Part shown: piece after piece, positions 1 to 12,000 of the stretch
How positions within the stretch are numbered: the first letter of the stretch is position 1
Layout of the letters: each line of letters opens with the position of its first letter
Assembly (NCBI GenBank): GCA_026874595.1
Contig: CM049310.1
Coordinates: 23,166,058-23,230,057, forward strand
Source of the DNA: Sipunculus nudus
Lineage: Eukaryota > Annelida > Sipuncula > Golfingiida > Sipunculidae
Reading direction: 5' to 3'
Length of the DNA: 64,000 bases
Notes under the pieces: generated by a model
Databases searched by the model: none
What the model was told of the DNA's origin: nothing
What the model saw: the letters and a program-made list of their open reading frames with translations, nothing else
Made by a program: the position numbers and the translations under genes

Positions 1-82
1 TCTACAATAGCTTCACATACTCTGTACAGCTGCTTTGGCCCAACTGGAGTGAACAATCCTTTCTTCCTCCTCTTGTTTAAAA
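1..82 (-). CDS. GNL1: GNL1 exon 7 (cut by window edge)
   Basis: The acceptor AACTGTAG precedes 82. In phase with exon 6 it reads VLNKRRKKGLFTPVGPKQLY then RVCEAIV. This matches the basic patch and the LGPEQLLRACEAI-type block found after G4 in vertebrate GNL1. The exon either continues past position 1 or ends within the last few bases. Confidence 0.85.
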
Positions 83-3000
83 CTACAGTTAAAAAGAAAA
101 CAACTAATAATGTCTGGTTCAAGTACTGATCCAGCTCTGGTGATCATGTATAAATATGAGCTTCTGCATATAACATACATCAGTCTTAACTAGGGCTGTA
201 TCAATATATCGATATATCGATACTAATCGATACACAACGTTGATACGATAACAGAAATGTGTTGCGTGCTGTATCGGTCGTGTCGATGTAAACAAGGGAC
301 CCATGGGTCACGACGCTCAGCTGATCCTGATTGGACTATAAATGTATCACCATTGTGATACTATATTGAGTAGATAAAGCTTAGAATATCATGGTCATGT
401 TGGGTTTTATAAAGGAATATAATGTAATATGTGAGTAAATAATATATGAAATAACCTGACTGATGGATTAATATGGAGTAAAATATAGTGGTTTATTTTT
501 TATTTATTTGGGAGGGGTCGAAAAAAGCAATTTATTTGAGCAAATATGAATGCAATGACAGTATGCTAAGCAGTGGTATAATGATGATAAGGCTATTTGT
601 TGAAGGATCTATAGTGTATGGAAAACTGCAAGAGTTCAATTTGACAGATAAAAGGTTATGATTAACTATACTGATGAGGGGATTTATGAATTTGTGACTG
701 TATGACATAATATCTTGACAAGATTGGTCTTGACAAGGTGCATTATTTTGATGCCCCTCACGTCTACATATTACACAATATTGACATAATTTCTGGCATG
801 TACATAGGTACCTATGGACAAATGGTCAACAGTACTGAACCACCTGGAAGGTTAAAATCTTAAAAATATGAAATGTAGATAATGTTTGAGAGGAAGAGGT
901 AATCTGGGTCATGGTTGGTTTATATGATTGAAGAAAATGTTGCAAATAATATTTGAGACCTGACCATGCCTTTCCATTGGTTACCTTTTTGATAAGCTGC
1001 TGACAGTTCAACAGTTTACACATTTGTCTGATGAGATCCAATTTATTTGGTAAACCTTTTTTATCAATTTTATGATATGTACACAGTTGCCATAATGTCC
1101 TCATTCCACAGGTGAATGACTTGATAGGGGGGGGGGGGGGAGGGGTGTTGTGTTATGATCAGAGTTACAATGCCTCTGTCTCTCTGTAGATATTTTCTTT
1201 AATTATTAAATTTTATGCTATAGCCATAGAACTATTGTTCACAGTGCCAAGGAGCAAAGCCTCAGTGGGATGAAGAAGGGGATGGTGAGAGTTACAACAC
1301 CCTTGCATATACATACAGGATATGAAATTTAATTCAACAGTGCTTATAAAAAAAAAAGTTTATTCATGAACATTAAATATTTAAAACAGAAAGAAAGATG
1401 GAGAAACAAAGCAAATAATTTTTTCCCCATTCTACTGAGCCAAGAAAAAATTAACAATATTTGCATTTATTCTTTTTTTCATTACATAATTTTAATCCAA
1501 GTTTCTGAATGTTACTATAAATTTACAGTATAACATACATGTGATTGTGAATATTTCAGTTGATTCACATTTCTAAATTGCATCAACATTTATAGCTAAT
1601 GTATCTAGTTTATAGTACCTGTCAAAAGAATCGGATGAAGGGAGCAAGGGAGGCAATTAGGGGGGGGAGAGAGAGAGAGAGAGAGAAAAAGAGAGAAAGA
1701 AAGATGGAGAAAGAAAGAGAAAAAGCAGAGGAGAGAAAGAGAGAGAAAGAGAGACCTAGACTGCCAGAGAGAGAGAGAGAGAAAGAGAGGCTCTCTGGTA
1801 ATTACTGCCTGACCCAGCCTGACCTAGACACTCACACTGAAGGTGTTATGTAACTGCCCAGTACACTGCATTTATACTGATCTGATGCAAACAATGAAGA
1901 CATGGTACCTGAAAACTTGAATAAAATCTACAGTTTTTGATCAATTGGTTTTACATTTCAGATTTTAACAGATGAAATGTTAATGTGTACATGCTGTGAA
2001 AATTATATCCACAGCACTAACAGGAAAAATTTGAATATTTATATTTTTTTAAATGGTATCAGGAAAAAAAGAAAAGTATTCTCAGCTATAAAACTAATAC
2101 ATGTGTTAAAATTAATCCAAGGATCAAAACACCCAATATATCATACCAGGAGCAAACTGGAGTTGGGAATGTTTAATTTTATGAACTGAAATAAAGGACC
2201 AGCAATATAAATTTTGATTATTTAGCCAGTGTCATGTAACAACTGATACAACCATGAGTTATAAGTCAAACAAATTAAAATCTTTAATGAACACTTGTCT
2301 GAGTAATATTTTAAATTTCTGACATATTTATTTATTATTTTAATTTTGTAATAAATATAAAACAACAAGTTAAAGACCTGGAAAAGACCTGGAAATTTAG
2401 ATTAATTTAATATAATCAACTGCATCCTTGTCTATCATTATCTTGCTTCATATAATCCCTAATAGTAAACAACAATTTATTTTAATTATTTATTTTTCAT
2501 TTTTATGATTGAAATGAAAAATACCCAATGGTGACTGCATGGTGTTATTTGAAATACAATTTTGGCCATCCATGGAAGATCCATAAATGATCAGTAATTG
2601 CAAGGTAATCCCCTGTAACTCATTAACTATAAATTCCTTTTCCATTTATTTTTTTAAGTTCTTATCATAAACCAAATATTAAAAAAAAAAGTTTATTGTT
2701 ATGTTTATGGCCTAAACAAATACTAGTGGAGGGGGTTGGACAGTTAGATCCAGTTGAAGCCACCCAAGAGCTGGCTGGCTGCAGAGTGCCTCGCTTCAAG
2801 CATGCATAATTGGCCTGAAAGGTCAATGTGGGGACATAAAAGAGGGACTTCAGTACAGCCAAGGTGTGATATGGTCTCATAAAAACTTTCATAAAAGCTA
2901 GTTTTTGACCAATTCCTTTTATAACTTCAGAATTTAGAAGCTTAAATCCTTATCAGTGCAAGATATGAAAATTAAATCAACAGTGCTTACAGGGAAAAAA

Positions 3001-6000
3001 CATGCCATGGCCAAAGTTGGGCAAAATTTAAGGTACTGATTTTATATTTATGCTAATAACTAATAAAATTTGAAAAATTCAGAACTAATTTTGGGAATAC
3101 AATTGAATCTTGATTAAATAATGTTATATCCCTGGCAAAAAATGTCTACCTTCAGCAATTTTCATGTTAAGAGAGTGAATATATTTCTTGATTTTTTACA
3201 AAGTGCATTATGGTTGGGCCTAGAACTTAAAACAATTACACGATACTGACATCATTTCTGGCATATGCATAGCGAATGTATAGAAAAATATGTATATTAT
3301 ATATTATCAAAGTCAGATCAGTGGTTTTGATTTTAGGCAATCTTTAAGTGTAACAATGGGGTTTTAATGGAAAAATGAAGTTTTTTCTTAATATCTCGAA
3401 GGAATGCAGTCCTAGTGACCAAACTTTTAGTATGGTAGAGGATTTGGGGGACATCTAACTGTATGCAAAATTTAAGGAACTTAGAGCTGAAGCTGGGGAG
3501 CTGAGCTCTAGTAAACTGCATAACACTAGCTTGGTGTAAACAATATATGACATGGTGCTTTAAAACTTGAATAAAATCTAAAGTTTTTGATCAACTGGTT
3601 TCAAATTTTTTGTTTTAACAGTTGAAATGGTAACAAAAACATGCTTTGAAAATTAAATCCACAGCAGCTACAGGAAAAAAACGTGCCATGGTCAAACTTG
3701 GGCAAAATTTAAGGTACCAATTTTATATTTTTGCCAATATTTAAAAAAATTTAACAGATTTTGATCTAATTTTTGGTATACAATTCAATTTTGATTATTT
3801 AAAGTAGTATTACTGAAAAAAATAATTCCTACCTTTAACACTTTTGGTCTTAAGTGACAAAATATCTTTCCTCATTTTTTTAGAAAGTCCATTATATTTG
3901 GGCCCATAACTTTTTTAAATTAAATAATACTGACTTAATTTCTGGCATGTACATAGGAACCATATAGAGGAATATTTATGGTAAAAATGAAGAAAACCAG
4001 ATGAGTGGTTTTGATATTAGGCAGTCCTGAAGTGTGAAAATAGATTTCTAATAAAAAATTGAGGTTTTTCCTTAATATCTCGAAGGAACGAAGTCATATT
4101 GACCCAATTTTTGGCATGGTAGGAGATTTTGGGGACATCTAACTGTATGCCGAATTTCAGATTTGTAGGTCGAACGGTGTCAAAACGTGCCAGTCTTACG
4201 GACGGACATCCAGACGGACATCCAGACGGACAGACGGACGGACAGACGGACGGACAGACGGACAATGGACCACGACTATAGCTCAGATGACTTATAGTCA
4301 GCTGAGCTAAAAATTGATAGCTAACGAATAAGGATATGACTCTAAGTTTAAATATACTAGTAACCTTGACGATTTATAAAGCTAAATGCACTGTTTATTT
4401 GTTGTTTTGCCTTTAATGACTTGATTAGAAATGTTTATACGCATGCACGTCAGTACTTCCATGAAAAGCAGGTGCATGTAAGTGATAATAGGAAAATGAT
4501 ACTGACGTTCCTCTTTATAATGAAATCGATATTCACATCACATATTGCTACTATAGGAACAAGGTACATTCACGTCTATATCCTATATATGTGTGTGTGT
4601 GTGTGTCACACTTATTTGCTTTATGATACAGTGAAACCCCGGGCTGCAGGCGGACACCACGCGTAACGGACACTTTTTGGGCCGACGGAGCGTTTTTTTT
4701 TACTTTTTAAACCCCATTAAGGCCTGGCCACACCGAATGCTGCGCTGCAAAGTGTTGCAAAAAATGGGCTGAGCATTTTTGCGGCGCTGCAATGCGGAGA
4801 AAGTTCAATTTTTTTCAGCTTTGTTTTGACTGGCTGCACAGCACGGCGCAGCACAGCATTCGGTGTTGCCGGGCCTTTAGGGCGGACACCCCCGCTATTG
4901 GGGAAAATGGACACTTTTTTTGTCCCTTCGATGGCAAAAATCACCCCGGCGAACGGACACCCAAGCGGCCGTACCGATCGAAGTCGGCAGAAATACTAAC
5001 AAGGCCTACAGGCCTAATGCGAACCTGTGCATTGGGAAATACACCAGGTATAATGCTTTAAAGCTGGACCATTACTTTTCATGTATATGAACTATGCAAG
5101 TACTAAACATTTTGAATAAGAAACAATTACACAAACATCACTGCTGAAATTCTGGCATAGGTGCACACAACACTAAAAAGATTGTAGCTGGCACCACCAG
5201 TCTTGTATACAACGAAGCTATCAGAGATATATACATACGCCCAATTTCAGACTGAAATATCAAACCCCTCCTGAGCAAAATGTGTGCAAAAGTCATGGTA
5301 GGTGGCGACACCTGTCTTGTGAGCGAGAAAGCCATCAAAGACACATAGACAGGTCAAGATATTAGGCCAATACATCAAACTTACCTTGAGTCTGATGAAT
5401 GGGGCTGACCAGGCTTAGGTGAGAAAGGCTGTTGCCCGGAGTGAACTGTGACAAATTGCTTGCTCAGACTACAGCACTGAGTGAATTCATGACCTGCACC
5501 TGGCTAGACTGAGTGAACTTTTGACCTGTACCTGGCTGCACTGAGTGAACTCTTGACCTGTTGCATAATCTGACACAGTTGGCAGTCTGCCAAAGCTATA
5601 AATAGAATGCAGCTACTGCACTGAGTAAACTCCTGACCCATACCTGGCTGCACTGAGTGAACTCTTGACCTGTTGCCTAATCTGATACAGTTGGCAGTCT
5701 GCCAAAGCTATAAATAGATCCAGACTGACTTCTAGCCTGTTGCCAAATCTGAAATAGTAGCCACTCCATTGCATAAGCTCATGCAGGGGCCCTGCCCTGA
5801 GGGGCTTGACACCCATGAAGTGATCACATGGTGCCCATGAGGTGTTCACATGTCACCCATGAGGTGATCACATGCCATGTGCTTGGCTGCACTGACTGAA
5901 CTCTTGACCTATATCTGGCTGCACTGAATGAACTCTTGATCTGTTCCCAAATCTGAAACAGTTGGCAGTTTCTCAACCTATTTAAAGATACAGATTCAAT

Positions 6001-9000
6001 CTTGGCCTGTTGATATATCTGTTTACACATACTGAAAGACTTTGGTTAAAATTTCTTTTTTTCAAGCCGACATATTCATAAACTTTTTATCAAAATATCT
6101 AGAATAATAAAAGATGCAGTACTTTCATTGTTAAAGGTCCAATAGTTCTGCCAAAAATCATTCTAGTAAACTTGAACAAAGGCCACCTAAGAATAATTTT
6201 TGTGCAATGTTACAGAAGATATAATGGAAATAATAATTTTGTAGAAGAACACTATTGCAGTCCTCAGTTTGAAAAAGACATAATAATGGCCATAAGACCA
6301 ACTTAAGCTTTTCACAACTCAACCAAAAATCAACAAACTCAGTATATTCTGATATGATTGAAAGAACCATGTCCTAGGATAATTCTTTTGAAAAATTGAA
6401 CAATTCAACTTGACAGTTTCATCATTAAGCTGAAAGAGGCTAAAATTATGAGTTTTTTGCCCATAAAAAACAGGTCAATGTAGGTGGCACCACTAAATCT
6501 ACAACTTCAAATATGAGTCATGTGACCAACATTTGCACAATACCTGGTAATGCTAGCTTCTGTCATTTCTGAGAGTACTATGTCAGTATGCTTACTTGGC
6601 CGAATGACTGTTCAAATTTGTGTAACTCCACTAAATTCATCAAATGCAAACCATTTGAACAAACTTGAGAGGGCTTTCCTCTGGGATCATTTATGTAAAA
6701 TATTTAACAATTTGGCTGGACCGTCTACAAGAAGACGACTTTTAAAATATTGTCAGCTTTTTCCTTATAAAATCTAAGTAAATGCAGATAGCAAAAAAAT
6801 AAGCTGAATCCCACAAAATTTGATATGTGACAGATTATTGCATAAAATCTGGGAATAGTAGCTCCTGCTATTCCAGAGAAATTATGGATTAATGTATAGA
6901 TGACCAATGACCCCCGTACAAAAATAGGTCAATTCAGGTGGTGCCACCAATACCTGAATTTCATATATGACTCATGTGACCAACACTGGCAAAAAATTTG
7001 GTGATGATAGCTCTGGCTGTTTCTGAGACTGTCATTTTAGTATGCTTTTTTGGACAGATAACTAAGTTCAACTTCCTGAACAAAATTTAGGGAGTTGGTA
7101 TAAAAGATTATTTCTGTGAAATATTGAACAATTTGGCTTGAGTGTTTTGGAAGAGGAGATTTTTAAAGGGTTTTTTTTAGCTTTCTCTATAAAATTTAAG
7201 AAAATTTTCAGATGGCTAATTTTTTGCATTAAATTTCATGATGCTAGCTCCAATCATTTTCAAAATAGTATGGGTAAACGTACAGAAGACAAATGCTGCT
7301 ACACCATCGCATTAGTTCACAGGTTCACTAAAAATTAATACAGATGCATATTGAATGCAAAATTGTAATACAGATACATCTCACTAATGGCAAAATCTTG
7401 AATTAATTTGACTATGGATACCAATTATTTATAATCCATGTACAGCCGTCTTTATATACCCACAGAGAGCTGTACAGCTGCGATTGTAAACATTGCCTGG
7501 CATGAGGAATTTCCAAAAATCATAAATCTACATTTTTTAAAAGCTTTTAAAAAACATTCTTGTCAATATTAACCATAGATAACCTGAAATCTAAATGTCT
7601 AGAGGCATGATGTAATAAATGCTGATAAACTGGTGCCAGTCTAGATGTATCTAGATGTATCTGTGTATCTGCTTCACACAGCTAACATATATGGTAAAAT
7701 GACTCAATTGAACCTTTATAATTCAGCCAAAATTCATTCTTTGGAACCATAAAAGACAAGAATTATTCAGGGGATTATTTTTGTAAAATATTAAACAAAT
7801 TGGCCTCAGTAGGGTCAGTCAACAAAATTTTTACAGGTTTATAACTCATATGGGAAAATACAGCAAAATGGCTAAGTTAAGCTTCCCATAACTCAGCCAA
7901 AAATCACGGAACCAAAACCATTTGAACAAACTTGAATTATCAACATCTAAGGATAATTAATGTGTGAGATTTAAGAATTTGGCCCAGTGGTTTTTGAGGA
8001 GAAGATCTTTGTAGCCACTGAGCTAAAATTGGCTGTTACAGCAAATGACTAAATTCAGCTTCCCATAACTCAGCCAAACGTCACTGAACTTAGACCATTT
8101 GAACAAATTTCAGAAAGCACTACCCTAGGATCATTTCTGTGCGATATTAAACTATTTGGCCATATGGTTTCAGAGAAGAAGTTTTTTGTAGCCGTCAGTA
8201 TGATACGGGCACTGATGACCCCCGTACAAAAAAGGTCGATGCAGGTGGCGCCACCAATACCTCAATTTCAGATATGTCTTATGTGAACAACATTGGCATA
8301 AAATTTGGTGATGATAGCTCCAGCCGTTTCTGAGATTGTAATTTTAGTATGCTTTTATGGACAGATGACTAAGTTCAACTTCCTGTAACTCGGCCAAAAA
8401 TCACCGAACTTAAACCATTCGAACAAACTTGAGAAAGACTATTCCATGAATCATTTCTGTGAAATATTGGACAATTTGGCTGAACAGTTTCGGAGAAGAA
8501 GATTTTTAAAGCTTTTTTAGCTTTTTCCCTTTAAATCTAAGAAAATGCAGTTAGCCAAAAAATAAGCAAAATCCGATATAGTTTTTAGATGACTAATTTT
8601 TTGCATAAAATTACGTGATGCTACCTCTTGCCGTTTTCAAGATAGTATGGGTTAACGTACAGACGACGGACACCGGACGACGCCACACCATCGCATAAGC
8701 TCACAGGTTCGCTAAAAATTGCAAATATGGTCTGCTTCTGGTACGCCTTATATATCATGATTTAGACATACTGCCATGACTATAAGACAGGGGCTAGCTT
8801 TACTCAAGATACCTTATTTTTCAGCTGGAACATTCATCTATGTATCATTTTATCAATAGCAGTCCCCCCATATACCCACCCCCCCCCCCCAAATGACGGA
8901 ATTAACGAAGTTTCTATTGTGCCGAGCTCTCAGTGAAGCAACATATTTATTCTGTATTTGGACCACATAATTCTATCACAAGCCCAGAAACAAGGATAAT

Positions 9001-12000
9001 GACGTATCTGTTACACACCCGGACAATAACAGTCACGAGTCACGAGGCTATAACGAACAAATTGTACAGTCCCGTGACTGTCCTCCTGAGAGGGGTTTCA
9101 CTGTATATCATTTTATCTCCATTTTTTTTATTTTCACAGCCAGTCATAGGTTACTTAAAACTCCCATGTTTCACATCAGACGTAAAATGAAAAAAGCCTG
9201 GTTAAAGCCTGGGGACAAATACTGTTCACACAGGAGATTGACTAACTAAAAAAAAAGGCCATAAGATTTATCACAAATAGCAAATACAATGCCCACACTG
9301 AACCAATTTTTAATTATTAAAAATCCTTAAAATTAATGACACCTTAGGACTAAATATATTAAAATTTTATTATAATTACTGCCATGAATCACTATCAAAA
9401 TATTAACAAACATTTAATTTTTCAACAAGGACCATGACACACGAACATGACACAAGACATAAAGATACCCTTGTTACAAATAAAACCAGACCTAAGATAG
9501 CAGACAGCTGTCTGAGAATCATAACATCAAAAGTCATAAATGAAACCAACTAAATCATTGTTGAAAAAATGTTCACTCATAGTCTTCAAGGTATGATTTG
9601 CTACATCAAACAACAATTTATAAATTATTATAAAGACAAATGCCTTCAGATAAACTGCTTCATCTGTAACAAAAATTAGTCTAAGCCATAAAAAATTGTT
9701 TTATTCAATAACAAACTATAATTTCAGTAATTCAAGTTGTAAATCTTCCCAGTTTTTTTTACAAATTTCCTCATTAAATCATTTAGTCTCAAATATTAAG
9801 AATGTATAATCATTTAACCTCCATATTTATGTACAATTTCTCTCTCTCAATGTTTTCATGCACAGGGGGCTGTTTAGTCTGCGGATTAAAATCCTTAACA
9901 ACAGTCCCTAGACATAATAAAAACAAAAATATTGACAAACATACTGAATATATTTTGTATGGATGCTTTACTTTTATGTCGAATAAAATTTTTTCTCTCT
10001 CTCTCTTACTTATGGATTCATATTCACAGAAATATACAAAACTGTGTAATTTCATGACACAAAAAATAAAGCCTATGAACTTTCCCATCAAAAGTAATAA
10101 AACTGTTTGTGCAGGGGGGGGGGGGGGGGGGATGCAAAGGGCTCAAAGAAGATTGAGATTTTGGTAGTTTTAATTAGATAGATTTATTTAACTCTTTGTG
10201 CAGGTAGGGGGGATGCAAAGGGCTCAAATAAGATCAAGATTTTGGTAGTTTTAATTAGATAGATTTTGATAATTAAAAATCAACTGGTCTGTTTATTTAT
10301 TTAATATCAAGCTTAAGCTGCTCAACTTGGGTGCATAGAATACGGAATATGTGGTATATTAAAATTAAATATATATATATATAAAAAAGAAACAGAGCTT
10401 TTATTAAGAAATGATAAACAGAGAAATGAAGCGTATCGTCAATATGTATCGGTATCGAATTAACTGTATCGCGATACGTACTGTACCGGATGAGGCGGAC
10501 CGATACCCAGCCCTAGTCTTAACTGATTATGAATATTCAAAAGATACTAATACACCATTCCTAATACTCTCTTTAATGACTGGCAAATCAATGAGATCTC
10601 ACGGCTGTGCACACAGTGTGCAAACATGCCAAGTTTTCTGGACCATGTCTGGTGTAATATAAATCTATCACCCCCCTCCCCCTTGGTTCAACTGTCTGAC
10701 CATGCCAACAGTAAATGGCAAAAAACTGTTGGAACAAACTCTTCTAATCATACACAATGACTGCTTTTTGCTAAACTGCTACATGGTACAAAATTAAATT
10801 GTGCTTTTACAACAGATGACCATGCACAAATGCTGAGCTCATGAGCTAAACAACACATGCAAGAGGTGCAACTGATCAATTCAAAACTTGGCATTGTCAA
10901 ACTCTCTGTATCCCTATGTTGTCTTTGACTTCATCAAGCAAAAGGCCGCCTTTACCTTGTCAGCATGGAAAATAAATTAGGAAAGCACCCCAATGCTATA
11001 TGTCTTGAATTCAATCATGTAAAAGGCTACCTTTACCTTGTGATCTTTGTACATAAATGAGGAATTGCTTTACCTTTATCCATGCTGAACTGCTGGAGAG
11101 TTAACTCATCTTTAGGATATGATGTGAAACAAATAATCTGCAAGTTTGGGAAATTAGTTTGAAAGTAGTGTTTCCATGCCACCACAAGGCTGGGCGGTGC
11201 AAGATCTATTTTGTTCAGCACCAAGACGAGGTGTTTCTTGGTCTCCTTGGTAACATAGTCATAGAGAGCAGGGGAGAAATGCAGCACCTGAAACAGAGTC
11301 AATACTTGTGTAGATGATGAAACAAGAGGTGACAAATTAACTTTTAACTAATGTCTACATTTCAGGTGTTCTAAAACTGTCTGTATTTTCACCTGTAAAT
11401 TACTTTATATGAATGAATTACTAACAAATGCCATAGTGGTGTGACTAGTGAAAAAATAAAATAACAGATGTCCATAAAAAGTAAACAAGAGCATTGCAAA
11501 TGGTGCATAATATCCCTGTTGCATGTCTTGTGACCTCTGACCTCATTGAATATGCCTGAATTTTGCTGAGAATGTAATTCAGGTGAGGAACTCAATTAGT
11601 TAATTTTATAATGAGTTTTACAAAAATGCATCATGTTCCTGGTAAGTTCTCTTGGCAACACCACAAAGTAGCCTGGTGACCTCTGACCTAATCAAATGTA
11701 GGTGGATTTTGCCTATAATCAAACTCAGGTCAGCTAATCTATTAGTTAGTAGTTATTGTGAGTTTCTTGAAAATCCATCTATGCCCCCATAAGTTATTGT
11801 GGCAAGACTAAAAGTAAAAGGATGGACGGACGCCCATCTATTCCCTGTCCTAGATGGGCTTATAAAAATAGACTGGTGCCTGATCACCTGAATTCTTTAA
11901 TCCCCTGTGACCTCTCTACGTGACTGTCTGCACCTCATCTATCAGTCTGATGTGAAGTGGCTGTTCAGATTAACAACAAATTGCACATATGTGAATTTTA

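Larger units (their letters stand above)
291..4313 (+). mobile_element. HINE/pearl-like element, family A, copy 1
   Basis: The 5' end is AACAAGGGACCCATGGGTCA with the palindrome GACCCATGGGTC, then GCTCAGCTGA at 315-324. The 3' end is a CGGACAGA-type microsatellite (4199-4262), then the hairpin 4280-4308 (AGCTCAGATGAC / GTCAGCTGAGCT), then AAAAA. TCAGCTGAGC is the exact reverse complement of the 5' motif. The core includes two divergent ~650-bp units (about 2890-3540 and 3540-4190) and a block at 820-1110 shared with 51150-51520. It also carries a GA-rich tract. Nothing in it is convincingly coding. Confidence 0.75.
4629..9103. mobile_element. pogo-like TIR element nested in the hAT-like element
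   Basis: CAGTGAAACCCC (4629-4640) and its exact reverse complement GGGGTTTCACTG (9092-9103) form the 12-bp termini. Each end is flanked by TA, the usual Tc/mariner-pogo target duplication. No transposase is seen. Most of the interior is a later family B insertion (4998-8718) plus a small MITE, leaving about 0.6 kb of its own sequence. Confidence 0.65.
191..10515. mobile_element. hAT-like element in GNL1 intron 6, carrying nested elements
   Basis: It starts TAGGGCTGTATC and ends GATACCCAGCCCTA; the outer eight bases are perfect inverted repeats. It is flanked by identical 8-bp duplications. Both subterminal regions (about 200-290 and 10425-10505) are crowded with CGATAC/GTATCG motifs, as expected for hAT transposase binding sites. 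No transposase frame is visible, so it looks non-autonomous. Much of its 10.3 kb is later insertions (291-4313 and 4629-9103). Without it intron 6 would be about 0.66 kb, similar to the other GNL1 introns. Confidence 0.8.

Noticed and set aside
826-1104. Minus-strand frame similar to one at 51173-51520
   Set aside because: The similarity is of the family A DNA itself; it reads through microsatellite-like and AT-rich sequence without a domain.
1599-1853. Glu/Lys/Arg-rich frame
   Set aside because: Translation of a GA microsatellite.
191-10515. Capture of host genes by the large hAT-like element
   Set aside because: No spliced or intact coding sequence was recognised inside; its size is explained by nested repeats.
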